A DNA stretch of 64,000 nt from Demequina pelophila (GCF_000971175.1 NZ_BBLY01000001.1:731709-795708); one strand, 5' to 3'; shown: positions 44,191 to 53,650, numbered from the stretch's first letter. The notes: generated by a model not told the origin, from the letters alone. A program made the numbers and translations.

Positions 44191-47100
44191 GCCCGTCCCT
44201 CCTCCCAGCCGAAGAAGATCCGCTCGGTGACCTGGCGCGCCCGGCGGGTGGCCCGCGTGAAGCGCTCGTCGAGCGCGGCGCCGGACTCGTGGGTGGCGAG
44301 GATCTCCGCGAGCAGCCCCAGCTCCCTGATGTCCGCGGGCAGCACGTCGCCGTCGCGCGCGTTGCCGCGCAGGGCGATCGCCCCGCGCAGGTCCGTCGCG
44401 AGCACCCACGCGTCGTGCAGCACGGCGGCGTCGGCCGCGCCGATCAGCCTCAGCGCGGCGGCCGCATCGAGCGCCTCGAGCGTGCGGGTGGTCCGCAGCT
44501 CCGGATGCGCGTGGCCGTGGCGCAGCTGCAGCAGCTGGACGGTCCACTCGACGTCGGACAGGCCGCCCGGCCCGAGCTTGAGGTGACGGTGCGGGTCGAC
44601 GCCCCGCGGCAGCCGCTCCGACTCCATGCGCGCCTTGAGGCGCCGCATCTGGGACAGCGCACCCGACGGGAGCTCCGGCGGATAGCGGGCCCCATCGATC
44701 ATGGCGACGAAGGCGGCGCTGAGCTCGGGGTCGCCCGCGCAGGGGCGAGCGCGCAGGAGCGCCTGCGCCTCCCACGCCTCCGACCACGTCGAGTAGTAGG
44801 CGGTGCACGAGTCGAGGGATCGGGTGAGCGGGCCGTTGCGGCCCTCGGGGCGTAGGTCCGCGTCGATCTCCAGGCCCGGCTGCGGGCCCACCGACTGGAG
44901 CAGCTTCCGCAACTCGCGGGCCACCTGGTCGGACATGGCCTTGGCGCCCTCGGCGTCGCCCTCGTAGACGAACTGGACGTCCGCGTCGGAGGTGTAGCCC
45001 ATCTCGAGGCCGCCGTAGCGGCCCATCGCGATGACCGACGTGCGGATGGGCAGCTCGTCGAGGTCGCGCGCGCGGGCCACCATGTGGCGGGAGATGCGGT
45101 GGGCGCCCTCGATGAGCATGTCCGCCGAGTAGGACACGTATTGAGCTGCACGGGACGCGTTGATCATGCCCAGCGCGTCCGCCGCGGCGACGCGGGCGAG
45201 CTCGCGCCGGCGCAGCCCCCGCAGGGCGGTGATCGCCTGGTCGGGATCGTCGGACCTTCTGAGGATCGCGTCCGCCTCGACCCACAGCCGCTCGGGGTCG
45301 CGAGGCTCGAGGTCCGCGTCCCGGTCGAGCCACGTGATCGCCTCACTCGACGCGAGGAGCGCGTTCGCGACGAAGCCGGAGGTGGACAGCAGTCGCGCCA
45401 GGCGCTGCGCCGCGGTGAGCGAGTCGCGCAGCAGCTTGAGGTACCACTGGGTCCCCTGCAGCTGCTCGGTGAGCTTGCGGAACGCGAGCAGGCCCGCGTC
45501 GGGGTCCGCGCCCTCCGCGAACCAGCCGATCATCGCGGGCAGGAGCTGGCGCAGGATCGCCGCCGAGCGCGACGTGCCCGCCGTGAGGGACTGGAGGTGG
45601 CGGTACGCGCCGGCCGGGTCGCGGAAGCCGACGGCCGCGAGTCGCGCCCGGGCCGCCGCATCGTCCAGCCCCGCCTCCCCCGCGCTGAGGCGCGCGACCA
45701 CGGGCAGGATGGGCCGGTAGAACATCTCGCGGTGCATGCGGCGCACGTCGCGGCGGATGTCCCCCCACACCTCGTCGAGGTAGTCGACCGTGAGGAAGCC
45801 GGACGCGCGGGCGAGCACGCGGCGCGAGGCCTCGTCGTCGGGCATGAGGTGGGTGCGCGTGAGCTTGCGCAGCTGGAGCCGGTGCTCCCACACCCGCAGC
45901 TGGCGGTACGAGCGGTCCATGGTGGCCGCATCGGCCCGTCCCACGTATCCCGCGGCGCTCAGCCGGGCCAGCGCCAGCAGGGTGTTGCGTTCGCGCAGGG
46001 TCTCGTCGGAGCGTCCGTGCACCAACTGGAGCATCTGGACGGTGAACTCGACGTCGCGCAGGCCGCCCGGGCCCAGCTTGATCTGGCGGCCGGCCTGGTC
46101 CGCGGGCACGTGCTCCTCGACGCGGCGGCGCATCGCCTGCGCGGACTCGACGAAGCCCTCGCGCTCGACGGCGCTCCACACGAACGGCCGGGTGCGCGCC
46201 ACGTACTCCTCGCCCAGGTCGCGGTCCCCCGCGATCGCGCGCGCCTTGAGCAGCGCCTGGAACTCCCACGACTCGGCCCACCGCTCGTAGTAGCCCACGT
46301 GCGAGGCGACGGTGCGCACGAGCGGGCCGTCGCGGCCCTCGGGACGGAGGTTGGGGTCCACCTCCCACAGCGCGGGCTCGACGCCCATGGCTGCGCAGGC
46401 CTGGGCGGCGGCCACCGCCAGGCGGGCGGCGATGCGCAGGGCCCGCTGCTCGGCGCTCCCACCACCGGCCCCGCCCCCACCACCGGCCCCGGCACCGGCC
46501 CCGCCGTCGCCCTCGGCGGGCGCGGCCGGCTCCGCGACATAGATCACGTCCACGTCGGACACGTAGTTGAGCTCGCGCGCGCCGCACTTGCCCATGCCGA
46601 TGATCGCGAGCCGCACCTGGTGGTGGCGCGGCTCGTCCCGTCGGGCGATCGCGAGCCCGGCGTCGAGCGCGGCCCCGGCCAGGTCCGCGAGCGCGGCGCT
46701 CACCGAGGGCAGGATGGACGTCGGATTCGCCTCGTGGAGGTCGGCGGCGGCGATCCGCAGCAGGGCCCGGCGGTACGCCACGCGCATCCGCGCGACCCCG
46801 TCGGCCCCGCCGGTCACGGCGACCGGCGCATCGGCCAGGGGGTCGGCCCCCACGGCCTCGAGCAGCGCCGCCCGCACGTCGACGGTCGCGAACGACTCGT
46901 CCTCGCGCCAGGCGAGGAAGTCGCCCACGAACTCGGGATGGCGCGCGAGGAAGTCGCCCAGGGCGAGCGATCCGCCCAGGACCGTCGCGAGCCAGTGGCG
47001 GCGCCCCGAGTCGAGCACGGCGAGCAGCTGGTCGCGCCGCCCGGACTCGCGCGCGGACTCGGCCAGGCGCAGCAGCTGCAGCACGCCGGCGTCGGGGTCG

Positions 47101-47246
47101 GCCAGGTAGGACACGAACTCGACCGGCTCGTCGAGCTCCCGGCCCAGCACCTGCTCCGCCTCGCGCAGCAGGGCCTCGACCCGCCGGGGATCGTGGGCCC
47201 CCGCGCGTCGCAGGAGCGTGGTGAAGGAGACTTCCCGCGCGCTCAC
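44187..47246 (-). CDS. glnE: Glutamine synthetase adenylyltransferase/adenylyl-removing enzyme
   Basis: This 1019-residue bifunctional enzyme attaches AMP to, and removes it from, the tyrosine of glutamine synthetase I (Tyr405 of the glnA product at 580). Two nucleotidyltransferase domains are visible: MGKCGARELNYVSDVDV near residue 210 (removal) and MGRYGGLEMGYTSDADV near 745 (transfer), each followed by a helical regulatory domain with DVEFTVQ or DVEWTVQ. A Gly/Ala-rich insert (about residues 240-262) interrupts the first domain. Length is close to the actinobacterial norm. Confidence 0.95.
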   Translation of the reverse strand: MSAREVSFTTLLRRAGAHDPRRVEALLREAEQVLGRELDEPVEFVSYLADPDAGVLQLLRLAESARESGRRDQLLAVLDSGRRHWLATVLGGSLALGDFLARHPEFVGDFLAWREDESFATVDVRAALLEAVGADPLADAPVAVTGGADGVARMRVAYRRALLRIAAADLHEANPTSILPSVSAALADLAGAALDAGLAIARRDEPRHHQVRLAIIGMGKCGARELNYVSDVDVIYVAEPAAPAEGDGGAGAGAGGGGGAGGGSAEQRALRIAARLAVAAAQACAAMGVEPALWEVDPNLRPEGRDGPLVRTVASHVGYYERWAESWEFQALLKARAIAGDRDLGEEYVARTRPFVWSAVEREGFVESAQAMRRRVEEHVPADQAGRQIKLGPGGLRDVEFTVQMLQLVHGRSDETLRERNTLLALARLSAAGYVGRADAATMDRSYRQLRVWEHRLQLRKLTRTHLMPDDEASRRVLARASGFLTVDYLDEVWGDIRRDVRRMHREMFYRPILPVVARLSAGEAGLDDAAARARLAAVGFRDPAGAYRHLQSLTAGTSRSAAILRQLLPAMIGWFAEGADPDAGLLAFRKLTEQLQGTQWYLKLLRDSLTAAQRLARLLSTSGFVANALLASSEAITWLDRDADLEPRDPERLWVEADAILRRSDDPDQAITALRGLRRRELARVAAADALGMINASRAAQYVSYSADMLIEGAHRISRHMVARARDLDELPIRTSVIAMGRYGGLEMGYTSDADVQFVYEGDAEGAKAMSDQVARELRKLLQSVGPQPGLEIDADLRPEGRNGPLTRSLDSCTAYYSTWSEAWEAQALLRARPCAGDPELSAAFVAMIDGARYPPELPSGALSQMRRLKARMESERLPRGVDPHRHLKLGPGGLSDVEWTVQLLQLRHGHAHPELRTTRTLEALDAAAALRLIGAADAAVLHDAWVLATDLRGAIALRGNARDGDVLPADIRELGLLAEILATHESGAALDERFTRATRRARQVTERIFFGWEEGRA

Positions 47247-47256
47247 GGCTCGCCCG

Positions 47257-48600
47257 TCAGAGGACCGAGAGGTAGCTCTCGAGCTCGTACGGGGTGACCT
47301 GCGCCCGGTACGCCTTCCACTCGCGCTGCTTGTTCTTCAGCACGAACTCGAAGACCCGCTCGCCCAGCGTCTCCGCGACCAGTTCCGAGCGCTCCATGGC
47401 GTCCGTGGCCTCGGACAGCGACGAGGGCAGCGGCTCGTAGCCCATGGCGCGACGCTCGGCGTTGGACAGCTCCCACACGTCGTCCTCGGCGCCCTCGGGG
47501 AGCTGGTAGCCCTCCTCGATGCCCTTCATGCCGGCGGCGAGCATCACCGAGAACGCGAGGTACGGGTTGGCGGCCGAGTCGATCGCGCGGTACTCGACCC
47601 GCGCGGACTGGCTCTTGCCCGGCTTGTGCACCGGGACGCGCACCAGCGCGGAGCGGTTGTTCGAGCCCCAGCACACGTACGACGGCGCCTCGGCGCCGCC
47701 CCAGAGGCGCTTGTAGGAGTTGACGTACTGGTTGGTGATCGCGGAGATCTCCGGCGCGTGGCGCAGCAGGCCCGCCATGAAGTGGCGTGCCGTGGGCGAC
47801 AGCCCCAGCTCCCCGCTCGCGTCGTGGAACGCGTTGCGGTCGCCCTCGAACAGGCTCAGGTGCGTGTGCATGCCCGAGCCCGGCCCGTCCGCGAGCGGCT
47901 TGGGCATGAAGGAGGCGAAGATGCCCTGCTCGAGCGCCACCTCCTTGATCACCGCGCGGAACGTCATGATGTTGTCCGCGGTGGTGAGCGCGTCCGCGTA
48001 CCGCAGGTCGATCTCGTTCTGGCCGGGGCCCGCCTCGTGGTGGCTGAACTCGACCGAGATGCCCATGTTCTCGAGCATCGTGATGGCCTCGCGGCGGAAG
48101 TTGTGCGCGGTGCCGCGCGGCACGTTGTCGAAGTAGCCCGCGCGGTCGACCGGGACCGGCACCTGGCCGGACTCGAACTGCTTGAACAGGTAGAACTCGA
48201 TCTCCGGGGAGGTGTAGAAGCTGAAGCCCTGGGCCGAGGCCCGGTCGAGCGTGCGCTTGAGCACCTGGCGCGGGTCCGACATGGCGGGCTGGCCGTCCGG
48301 CGTGTGGATGTCGCAGAACATGCGGGCCGCGCCCTGGCGCTCGCCGCGCCACGGCAGCGCCTGGAACGTGGCCGGGTCCGGTCGCGCGACCATGTCCGCC
48401 TCGTACACGCGCGTGAGCCCCTCGACCGCGGAGCCGTCGAAGCCGATGCCCTCCGCGAACGCGTTCTCGAGCTCGGCCGGCGCGATCGCCACCGACTTGA
48501 GGATGCCCAGCACGTCCGTGAACCACAGACGGACGAACCTGATGTCGCGCTCCTCGACGCTGCGGAGCACGTATTCCTGCTGCTTGTCCATGCCCGCCAT
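47257..48600 (-). CDS. glnA2: Second glutamine synthetase (GlnA2 type, non-adenylylatable)
   Basis: This 447-residue type I-like enzyme has the same core motifs as GlnA1: FDGSAVEG, SPEIEFYLF, HHEAGPGQNEIDLRYADAL, GSGMHTHLSL, NNRSALVRVP and VEYRAIDSAANPYLA. The region around the modified tyrosine reads DDVWELSNAERR, so a Trp stands where GlnA1 has Tyr405; GlnE regulation is therefore not expected. It precedes glnE by 10 nt, the order found in mycobacteria. Start ATG 48600 or ATG 48591 (MDKQQEY); the second resembles related starts more closely. Confidence 0.92.
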   Translation of the reverse strand: MAGMDKQQEYVLRSVEERDIRFVRLWFTDVLGILKSVAIAPAELENAFAEGIGFDGSAVEGLTRVYEADMVARPDPATFQALPWRGERQGAARMFCDIHTPDGQPAMSDPRQVLKRTLDRASAQGFSFYTSPEIEFYLFKQFESGQVPVPVDRAGYFDNVPRGTAHNFRREAITMLENMGISVEFSHHEAGPGQNEIDLRYADALTTADNIMTFRAVIKEVALEQGIFASFMPKPLADGPGSGMHTHLSLFEGDRNAFHDASGELGLSPTARHFMAGLLRHAPEISAITNQYVNSYKRLWGGAEAPSYVCWGSNNRSALVRVPVHKPGKSQSARVEYRAIDSAANPYLAFSVMLAAGMKGIEEGYQLPEGAEDDVWELSNAERRAMGYEPLPSSLSEATDAMERSELVAETLGERVFEFVLKNKQREWKAYRAQVTPYELESYLSVL

Positions 48601-48652
48601 CTTGCCGCATCCGCGTTTCCGGCGTGTGACGTGACGCGCCCCCGCGCCCGCC

Positions 48653-48658
48653 TACCCT
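48653..48658 (+). promoter_or_regulatory. -10 element of a leaderless promoter for nadE
   Basis: TACCCT ends 6 nt before the ATG at 48665. No ribosome binding site is present. Confidence 0.5.
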
Positions 48659-48664
48659 GGACCC

Positions 48665-50311
48665 ATGTCGACGCTTCGCATCGCGCTCGCCCAGGTCAAT
48701 CCCTGCGTGGGCGACATCGCTGGTAACACCGCCATCATCCGCGACCGCTGCCGCACCGCCCACGCGCTGGGCGCGACCGTCGTGGTCTTCCCGGAGATGG
48801 TGGTGACGGGCTACCCCATCGAGGACCTGGCGCTCCGCGAGAGCTTCCAGCGCGCCGCCGAGCGCGCCGTGACGGAGATCGCCGCGGGCCTCGCCGAGGA
48901 GGGCCTGGGCGACCTCATGGTGATCCTGGGCACCCTGGGCGTGTCGATCGGCGGTCGGCCGTTCAACCAGGCCGCCGTCCTCCAGGGCGGCGAGGTGATC
49001 GCCCGCTACAACAAGCACCACCTGCCCAACTACGGCGTCTTCGACGAGCGCCGGATCTTCGCCGCCGGCGAGGACGCGTGCGTCGTCTCCCCCGCATCGT
49101 CCCCCGTCGGGATCGTCGTGTGCGAGGACATCTGGCAGGACGGCGGACCCGTCGCGCAGCTGGCCGATGCGGGGCTGCGCCTGCTCGTGGTCCTCAACGG
49201 CTCGCCGTTCGAGGAGGGCAAGGGCCACGTCCGCACGGAGCTCGCCGCGCGCCGCGCGGCCGAGGTGGGCGCGCCGCTCGCGTACGTCAACCTGTGGGGC
49301 GGGCAGGACGACCTGGTGTTCGACGGCCACTCGTTCGTGGTGGGCGCCGATGGCGCAGTGGTCGCCGCCGCGCCCGGCTTCACCGATGCGCTCATGGTCT
49401 GGGACGTGCCGGAGGCCGGCGAGGCCGCCCCCGCCTCGGGCATCGAGGAGAGGGACGATGCGGACGCCCAGACCTACTGGGCGTGTGTGACCGGCCTGCG
49501 CGACTACGTGTTCAAGAACGGCTTCCGCTCGGTGGTGCTGGGCATGTCCGGCGGGATCGATTCGGCGCTGACGGCGGCGATCGCGGCCGACGCGATCGGC
49601 GGCGCGAACGTGGTGGGCGTGTCCATGCCGTCGGAGTTCTCCTCCGACCACTCGAGGGACGATGCGGCGGACCTGGCCAAGCGGATCGGCGCCGACTACC
49701 GGGTGGAGCCCATCGCGCGGCTCGTGGACGCCTTCCAGGACCAGCTGGCCCTCACCGGGGTGGCCGAGGAGAACCTGCAGGCGCGCGTGCGCGGGGTGAT
49801 CCTCATGGCGCTGTCCAACCGCGAGGGGCATCTGGTCATCGCGCCGGGCAACAAGTCCGAGCTGGCGACCGGCTACGCGACCATCTACGACGCGGGCTCG
49901 ATCGGCGGCTTCGCACCCCTCAAGGACCTGGACAAGACCCGCGTGTGGGAGCTCGCGCGGTGGCGCAACGCCTACGCTGCGGCGCGCGGCGAGGTGGCCC
50001 CCATCCCCGAGAATTCGATCATCAAGCCGCCCTCGGCGGAGCTGCGGCCCGGCCAGACGGACCAGGACTCGCTGCCCCCGTACGAGGTGCTCGACGAGGT
50101 GCTGGACGCCTACGTCGAGCACGCCGAGGGCCGCGCCGAGCTGCTCGCCCGCGGCTACGACGAGCAGGTGGTCGACAAGGTGCTGTCCCTGGTGGACCGC
50201 GCCGAGTGGAAGCGCCGCCAGTACCCGCCGGGCCCCAAGGTGACGGCGCTCGCGTTCGGCCGCGACCGGCGCCTGCCCATCACGAGCCGCTGGCGCGAGC
50301 TGGCCGAGTAG
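48665..50311 (+). CDS. nadE: Glutamine-dependent NAD+ synthetase
   Basis: This 548-residue enzyme has an N-terminal nitrilase-type glutaminase domain (Glu44, Lys117 and Cys153 in VVCEDIW) and a C-terminal ATP pyrophosphatase domain with SGGIDSAL near residue 298. It makes NAD from nicotinic acid adenine dinucleotide, ATP and glutamine. Length and domain order are standard for the single-ring type. The insert near residue 143 (PASSPVG) is encoded by the GCATCGTCC motif, and two inverse copies lie further on (49452, 49656). Divergent from glnA2. Confidence 0.95.
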   Translation: MSTLRIALAQVNPCVGDIAGNTAIIRDRCRTAHALGATVVVFPEMVVTGYPIEDLALRESFQRAAERAVTEIAAGLAEEGLGDLMVILGTLGVSIGGRPFNQAAVLQGGEVIARYNKHHLPNYGVFDERRIFAAGEDACVVSPASSPVGIVVCEDIWQDGGPVAQLADAGLRLLVVLNGSPFEEGKGHVRTELAARRAAEVGAPLAYVNLWGGQDDLVFDGHSFVVGADGAVVAAAPGFTDALMVWDVPEAGEAAPASGIEERDDADAQTYWACVTGLRDYVFKNGFRSVVLGMSGGIDSALTAAIAADAIGGANVVGVSMPSEFSSDHSRDDAADLAKRIGADYRVEPIARLVDAFQDQLALTGVAEENLQARVRGVILMALSNREGHLVIAPGNKSELATGYATIYDAGSIGGFAPLKDLDKTRVWELARWRNAYAAARGEVAPIPENSIIKPPSAELRPGQTDQDSLPPYEVLDEVLDAYVEHAEGRAELLARGYDEQVVDKVLSLVDRAEWKRRQYPPGPKVTALAFGRDRRLPITSRWRELAE

Positions 50312-50553
50312 TCCGTCGGCGCGCCACCGACACGACGGGCCACGGCGCGCCACCGACATCACGCGCCATAACGCGGTATTCGGGGTCTGACCAGGCACCA
50401 CGTCCGGAGGTCCCGGGTGGCGGCACCGAGGCGCGCCTACCGTGGGTGCAGGAGGTCCGGCGTGCGCGCGTCGCCGCGGGACCTCGGTCACCGTCCGACA
50501 CCCTTCCTCCCCCGGAGAGTCATGCCCACGCCTGCCCGCGGCGAGGCGCGCCG

Positions 50554-51570
50554 ATGAGCGCGCTCGTCTCGCGTGTCGCCCCGTTCGTCGTCGCGCTCGC
50601 CCTCGGCATCGCGCTGCCCGCCGGCGCGTGGGGCGAGCACCTGCGCGTCGCCGCCGTCGTCGCGATGTTCTTCCTCTACGGCGCGCGCCTGCGCCCGGTG
50701 GACGTGTGGGAGGGCCTCAAGCACTGGAACCTGCAGACCGCGACGCTCGTCGCCACGTTCGTGATCGGCCCCCTGCTGGGCGTCGTTCTGCACCTGGTGC
50801 CCGGCTCGGTGGGCGTGGCGCTGGCGTTCGTCGCATGCCTGCCGTCCACCGCATCGTCCTCCGTGGCCCTCGTGGGGCTCACCCGCGGCAACTCCGCCGC
50901 GGCCGTGTGCGCCGCCGCGTTCTCCAACACGCTGGGCCTGTTCCTCGCGCCCGTGGCGTTGATGCTCGTGCTGCACGTCCACGGCGCGGGCTCCCTGGGC
51001 AGCCTGCAGGGCGTCCTGCTGCACCTGCTGCTGCCGTTCATCGTGGGCCTCGCGGTCCAGCCCTGGCTCGGTCCCTGGCTGCGCGGCCTGGGCCGCAAGG
51101 TCGCGAAGATCGACCTCGCGGCCGTGCTGGTGCTCGTCTACGCGTCCGTGTCGAAGGCGACCGGCGACGGGATCTGGGCCGCCGCCGGCCCCCTGGTGAT
51201 CCTCGAGATCGCGGCGGGCTGCGCCGTTCTGCTCGCGGCCCTGTACGCCATCACCACCGCGATGGCGCGGGCGCTGCGCCGCCACGGCCGCATCTCCCTG
51301 GCCGACTCCCCCGTCCTGGTGCTGTGCGGGTCCATGAAGTCCATCGCTGTGGGCGCGGGGCTCGCGTACGCCCTGCTGCCGGCGGACGTGGCGCCGGTCG
51401 CGACGCTCGCGATCATCGTCTACCACCAGCTCCAGGCGGCCTCCGGCGTGGTGCTGGCCTCGCACATCGCGCTGCCGGAGCCGGCGGCCGATGCGACGCC
51501 GGACGCGACCCCCGCACCCTCCGCCTCACCCGAGCCCACCGCGCCCAGGGAGGCCTCGGTGCCCGCGTAG
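50554..51570 (+). CDS. BASS-family (bile acid:sodium symporter, YfeH/SLC10A7-like) transporter
   Basis: This 338-residue protein has 9-10 membrane segments. FFLYGARLRPVDVWEGLKHWNLQ and LPSTASSSVALVGLTRGNSAAAV match the SLC10A7/YfeH group, as does CGSMKSIAVG near residue 255. The substrate of bacterial members is mostly unknown. The C-terminal 35 residues are a soluble Pro/Ala/Thr tail. The start has GCGAGGCG upstream. A paralogue lies at 62034-63047. Confidence 0.82.
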   Translation: MSALVSRVAPFVVALALGIALPAGAWGEHLRVAAVVAMFFLYGARLRPVDVWEGLKHWNLQTATLVATFVIGPLLGVVLHLVPGSVGVALAFVACLPSTASSSVALVGLTRGNSAAAVCAAAFSNTLGLFLAPVALMLVLHVHGAGSLGSLQGVLLHLLLPFIVGLAVQPWLGPWLRGLGRKVAKIDLAAVLVLVYASVSKATGDGIWAAAGPLVILEIAAGCAVLLAALYAITTAMARALRRHGRISLADSPVLVLCGSMKSIAVGAGLAYALLPADVAPVATLAIIVYHQLQAASGVVLASHIALPEPAADATPDATPAPSASPEPTAPREASVPA

Positions 51571-51573
51571 GCT
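51568..51573 (+). promoter_or_regulatory. -10 element of a leaderless promoter for panB
   Basis: TAGGCT overlaps the stop codon of the BASS gene and ends 7 nt before the panB ATG at 51581, so the promoter of panB lies inside the end of the preceding gene. Confidence 0.5.
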
Positions 51574-51580
51574 GTCGCCC

Positions 51581-52390
51581 ATGAATGCCGTGAAGAAGGT
51601 CCGCATCCATCACTTCAAGGAGATGAAGGAGCGCGGCGAAAAGATCACCATGCTCACCGCCTACGACTACCCCACGGCACGCGCATTCGACGCCGCCGGC
51701 GTGGACATCCTGCTCGTGGGCGACTCGCTGGGCGACAACATGCTCGGCTACGACTCGACCGTGGGCGTCACGCTCGACGAGATGATCCCGTTCGCGCGCG
51801 CCGTCTCCCGCGCGGCCCAGCGCGCCTTCGTCGTCGCGGACCTCCCGTTCGGCACCTACGAGGTCTCGCCCGAGCAGGCCGTCGAGTCCTCGATCCGCAT
51901 GATGAAGCTCTCCGGCGCCAACGCGATCAAGTTCGAGGGCGGCCGCCGCATCGCGCGCCAGGTCAAGGCGGTGACCGATGCGGGAATCCCCTTCTGCGGC
52001 CACCTGGGCTTCACGCCGCAGTCCGAGAACGCGCTGGGCGGCCACCGCGTCCAGGGCCGCGGCGAGCAGGGCGTGCAGGACCTCATCGACGACGCGCTGG
52101 CGCTGCAGGAGGCGGGCGCCTTCGCCGTCGTGCTCGAGATGGTCGTGGCCTCCGCGGCCGACGCCGTCACCGCCGCGCTCGACATCCCGACCATCGGGAT
52201 CGGCGCCGGCTCGGGCACCGACGGCCAGGTCCTCGTCTGGCTCGACATGGCGGGCGTGGGCGACTGGCACCCGCGCTTCTCGAAGCAGTTCGGCGCGGTC
52301 GGCCAGGCCATGACCGATGCTGCGACCGCCTACGTCGCCGACGTCAAGGACGTCGCATTCCCCGGGCCCGAGCACACCTTCTCCACGTAG
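51581..52390 (+). CDS. panB: 3-methyl-2-oxobutanoate hydroxymethyltransferase
   Basis: This 269-residue enzyme transfers a hydroxymethyl group from methylenetetrahydrofolate to ketoisovalerate, the first step to pantothenate and CoA. Key blocks are MLTAYDYPTARAFDAAG, LVGDSLGDNMLGYDSTVGV (metal-binding Asp), KFEGG and EMVVASAADAVT with the catalytic Glu. Family length. No other pan gene is in the window. Confidence 0.95.
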   Translation: MNAVKKVRIHHFKEMKERGEKITMLTAYDYPTARAFDAAGVDILLVGDSLGDNMLGYDSTVGVTLDEMIPFARAVSRAAQRAFVVADLPFGTYEVSPEQAVESSIRMMKLSGANAIKFEGGRRIARQVKAVTDAGIPFCGHLGFTPQSENALGGHRVQGRGEQGVQDLIDDALALQEAGAFAVVLEMVVASAADAVTAALDIPTIGIGAGSGTDGQVLVWLDMAGVGDWHPRFSKQFGAVGQAMTDAATAYVADVKDVAFPGPEHTFST

Positions 52391-52471
52391 GTCGGGCGGG
52401 TCGCGGTTCGCGAGTCTTGCGTCCGGACCTCTGCTACGGGTCATAGCCGTCCCGGCCCATCGGCCCCTCCG

Positions 52472-52499
52472 CCGTGCACCCCGTCAGCGGGGAGCACGG
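52472..52499 (+). terminator. Hairpin after panB
   Basis: CCGTGC-A-CCCCG pairs with CGGGG-A-GCACGG around a TCAG loop, with one A-A mismatch, about 80 nt after the panB stop. It may end the panB transcript. Confidence 0.5.
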
Positions 52500-52514
52500 G
52501 TATTGCCTCCGCGT

Positions 52515-52626
52515 CGCTAGCCGAATTCATGCAGTTTGGGACGCGGTGTGGCGCTCGGTGATCCCCAGTACCCGCAGACTGTCGCACGCTCCGGAGCCCG
52601 CCCACAACGCATGAATTCGGCTAGCG
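52515..52626. repeat. 18-bp perfect inverted repeat with 76-nt spacer
   Basis: CGCTAGCCGAATTCATGC (52515-52532) is repeated in inverse at 52609-52626. Each arm contains a GAATTC, rare in such GC-rich DNA. The whole 112-nt unit could be a miniature element or two operator half-sites for the AbiEi-type protein encoded downstream (see findings). Confidence 0.75.
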
Positions 52627-52810
52627 CGGCGACATCACTTCACCCGCTCCTCGTTGAAGGCGATTTCCCGCCTGCAACGGGCAGGCCGATGTCCACCGTC
52701 CCCCCATGCGCCGCGCTCCCACACGGTCGTGGCCGCGCCCAGATTCGGCGACGCCGCGCACGGCACTCTTGACACGAGTGGACAGCTGAGCGGACAGGGG
52801 GCGTGTACAG

Positions 52811-53650
52811 GTGTTCTGCCTCACCTCACTGGTGTCGGATGCCCGACCCCGACTCCCTCCCGCTGGCCCGGCGCCAGAATTCCGAGAAGCGGCACGATGG
52901 CAGGAGTTGACCGGCTGCGCCGATGTGTCGACGCCGGCGGCCTTCCCCCTGTTCTCGACGGCCGACCTCAGACCCTTCGCGTCCCGACCCGCGACCACCC
53001 TGGCGCGGTGGCGCGCCCAACGACTCACCGTCACGGTCGCTCGGGGAAGGCACGTGGCCGTGCCCGTCGGAGCGGACGCCGGCTGGGTGCCTCACGTCCA
53101 TGAGGTTGCGATCCTGGCGGCGGCGCAGGTGTTCGGGTGGGACGCGCCGTACGTCGCCGGGGTGACCGCGGCGCGCCTGCACGGGGCGAGGATCCAGTCG
53201 ATCGCTACGGCCCACGTGACGGTCCCGCGCCAGACTCGGCGCCTGAGACTTCACTCACCCGACGGCACAGTCGTGTTTCATCAGCGTGCGGAACGCGTCA
53301 TCACTCCGATGTGGGAGTCGGAGGACCCGTGGTCGATCGACTCGACTCCCGCCGGTCCCTGGCTGGACGTCCACGAGGGTGAGCTGTGCACCTTCCGCCT
53401 CACGTCGCCGGTGCAGACGGTCCTCGACCTCATGCATGCACCGTCGCGCCTGGGCCACGCGACCGAGACTCACGAGGTCGCGTGGCAGCTCGTGCAGCGC
53501 ATCGGCTTCGACGAGTGCCATGCCGCCGCCGGTGGCCAGCGCCGGCATCGCGCCGCGCATGCAGCGATGGATCTGCGCCCCACCGTGCCACCTCCGGAAT
53601 TCTGGAGGAAGTTAGCGCCGCGGCCGGACGTCCCCGGTTCGCGCCCCTAG
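52811..53650 (+). CDS. Orphan AbiEi-type antitoxin/regulator-like protein
   Basis: This protein of up to 279 residues shows the pattern of AbiEi-like proteins: a short winged-helix-type start (FSTADLRPFASRPATTLARWRAQRLTVTVARGRHVAVP), then EVAILAAAQVFGWDAPYVAGVTAARLHGA, and the typical TSPVQTVLDLMHA block near residue 207. AbiEi proteins are antitoxins of type IV systems with a nucleotidyltransferase toxin (AbiEii), and also occur alone. No toxin gene is adjacent; the next gene is convergent. The start is uncertain (GTG 52811, 52832 or 52925). Its stop shares a CTAG with the opposite gene. Confidence 0.62.
   Translation: MFCLTSLVSDARPRLPPAGPAPEFREAARWQELTGCADVSTPAAFPLFSTADLRPFASRPATTLARWRAQRLTVTVARGRHVAVPVGADAGWVPHVHEVAILAAAQVFGWDAPYVAGVTAARLHGARIQSIATAHVTVPRQTRRLRLHSPDGTVVFHQRAERVITPMWESEDPWSIDSTPAGPWLDVHEGELCTFRLTSPVQTVLDLMHAPSRLGHATETHEVAWQLVQRIGFDECHAAAGGQRRHRAAHAAMDLRPTVPPPEFWRKLAPRPDVPGSRP

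Larger units (their letters stand above)
52391..52810. other. 420-nt gene-free region with hairpin and long inverted repeat
   Basis: No convincing coding region is present. It holds a hairpin (52472-52499), an 18-bp inverted repeat (52515-52626) and a TTGACA (52769-52774) without a good -10. Base composition looks less GC-rich than the neighbours, suggesting different ancestry. Confidence 0.6.

Noticed and set aside
52391-53650. Insertion sequence around the AbiEi-type gene
   Set aside because: There is an inverted repeat, but no transposase and no target-site duplication could be recognised, so a mobile element is not claimed.
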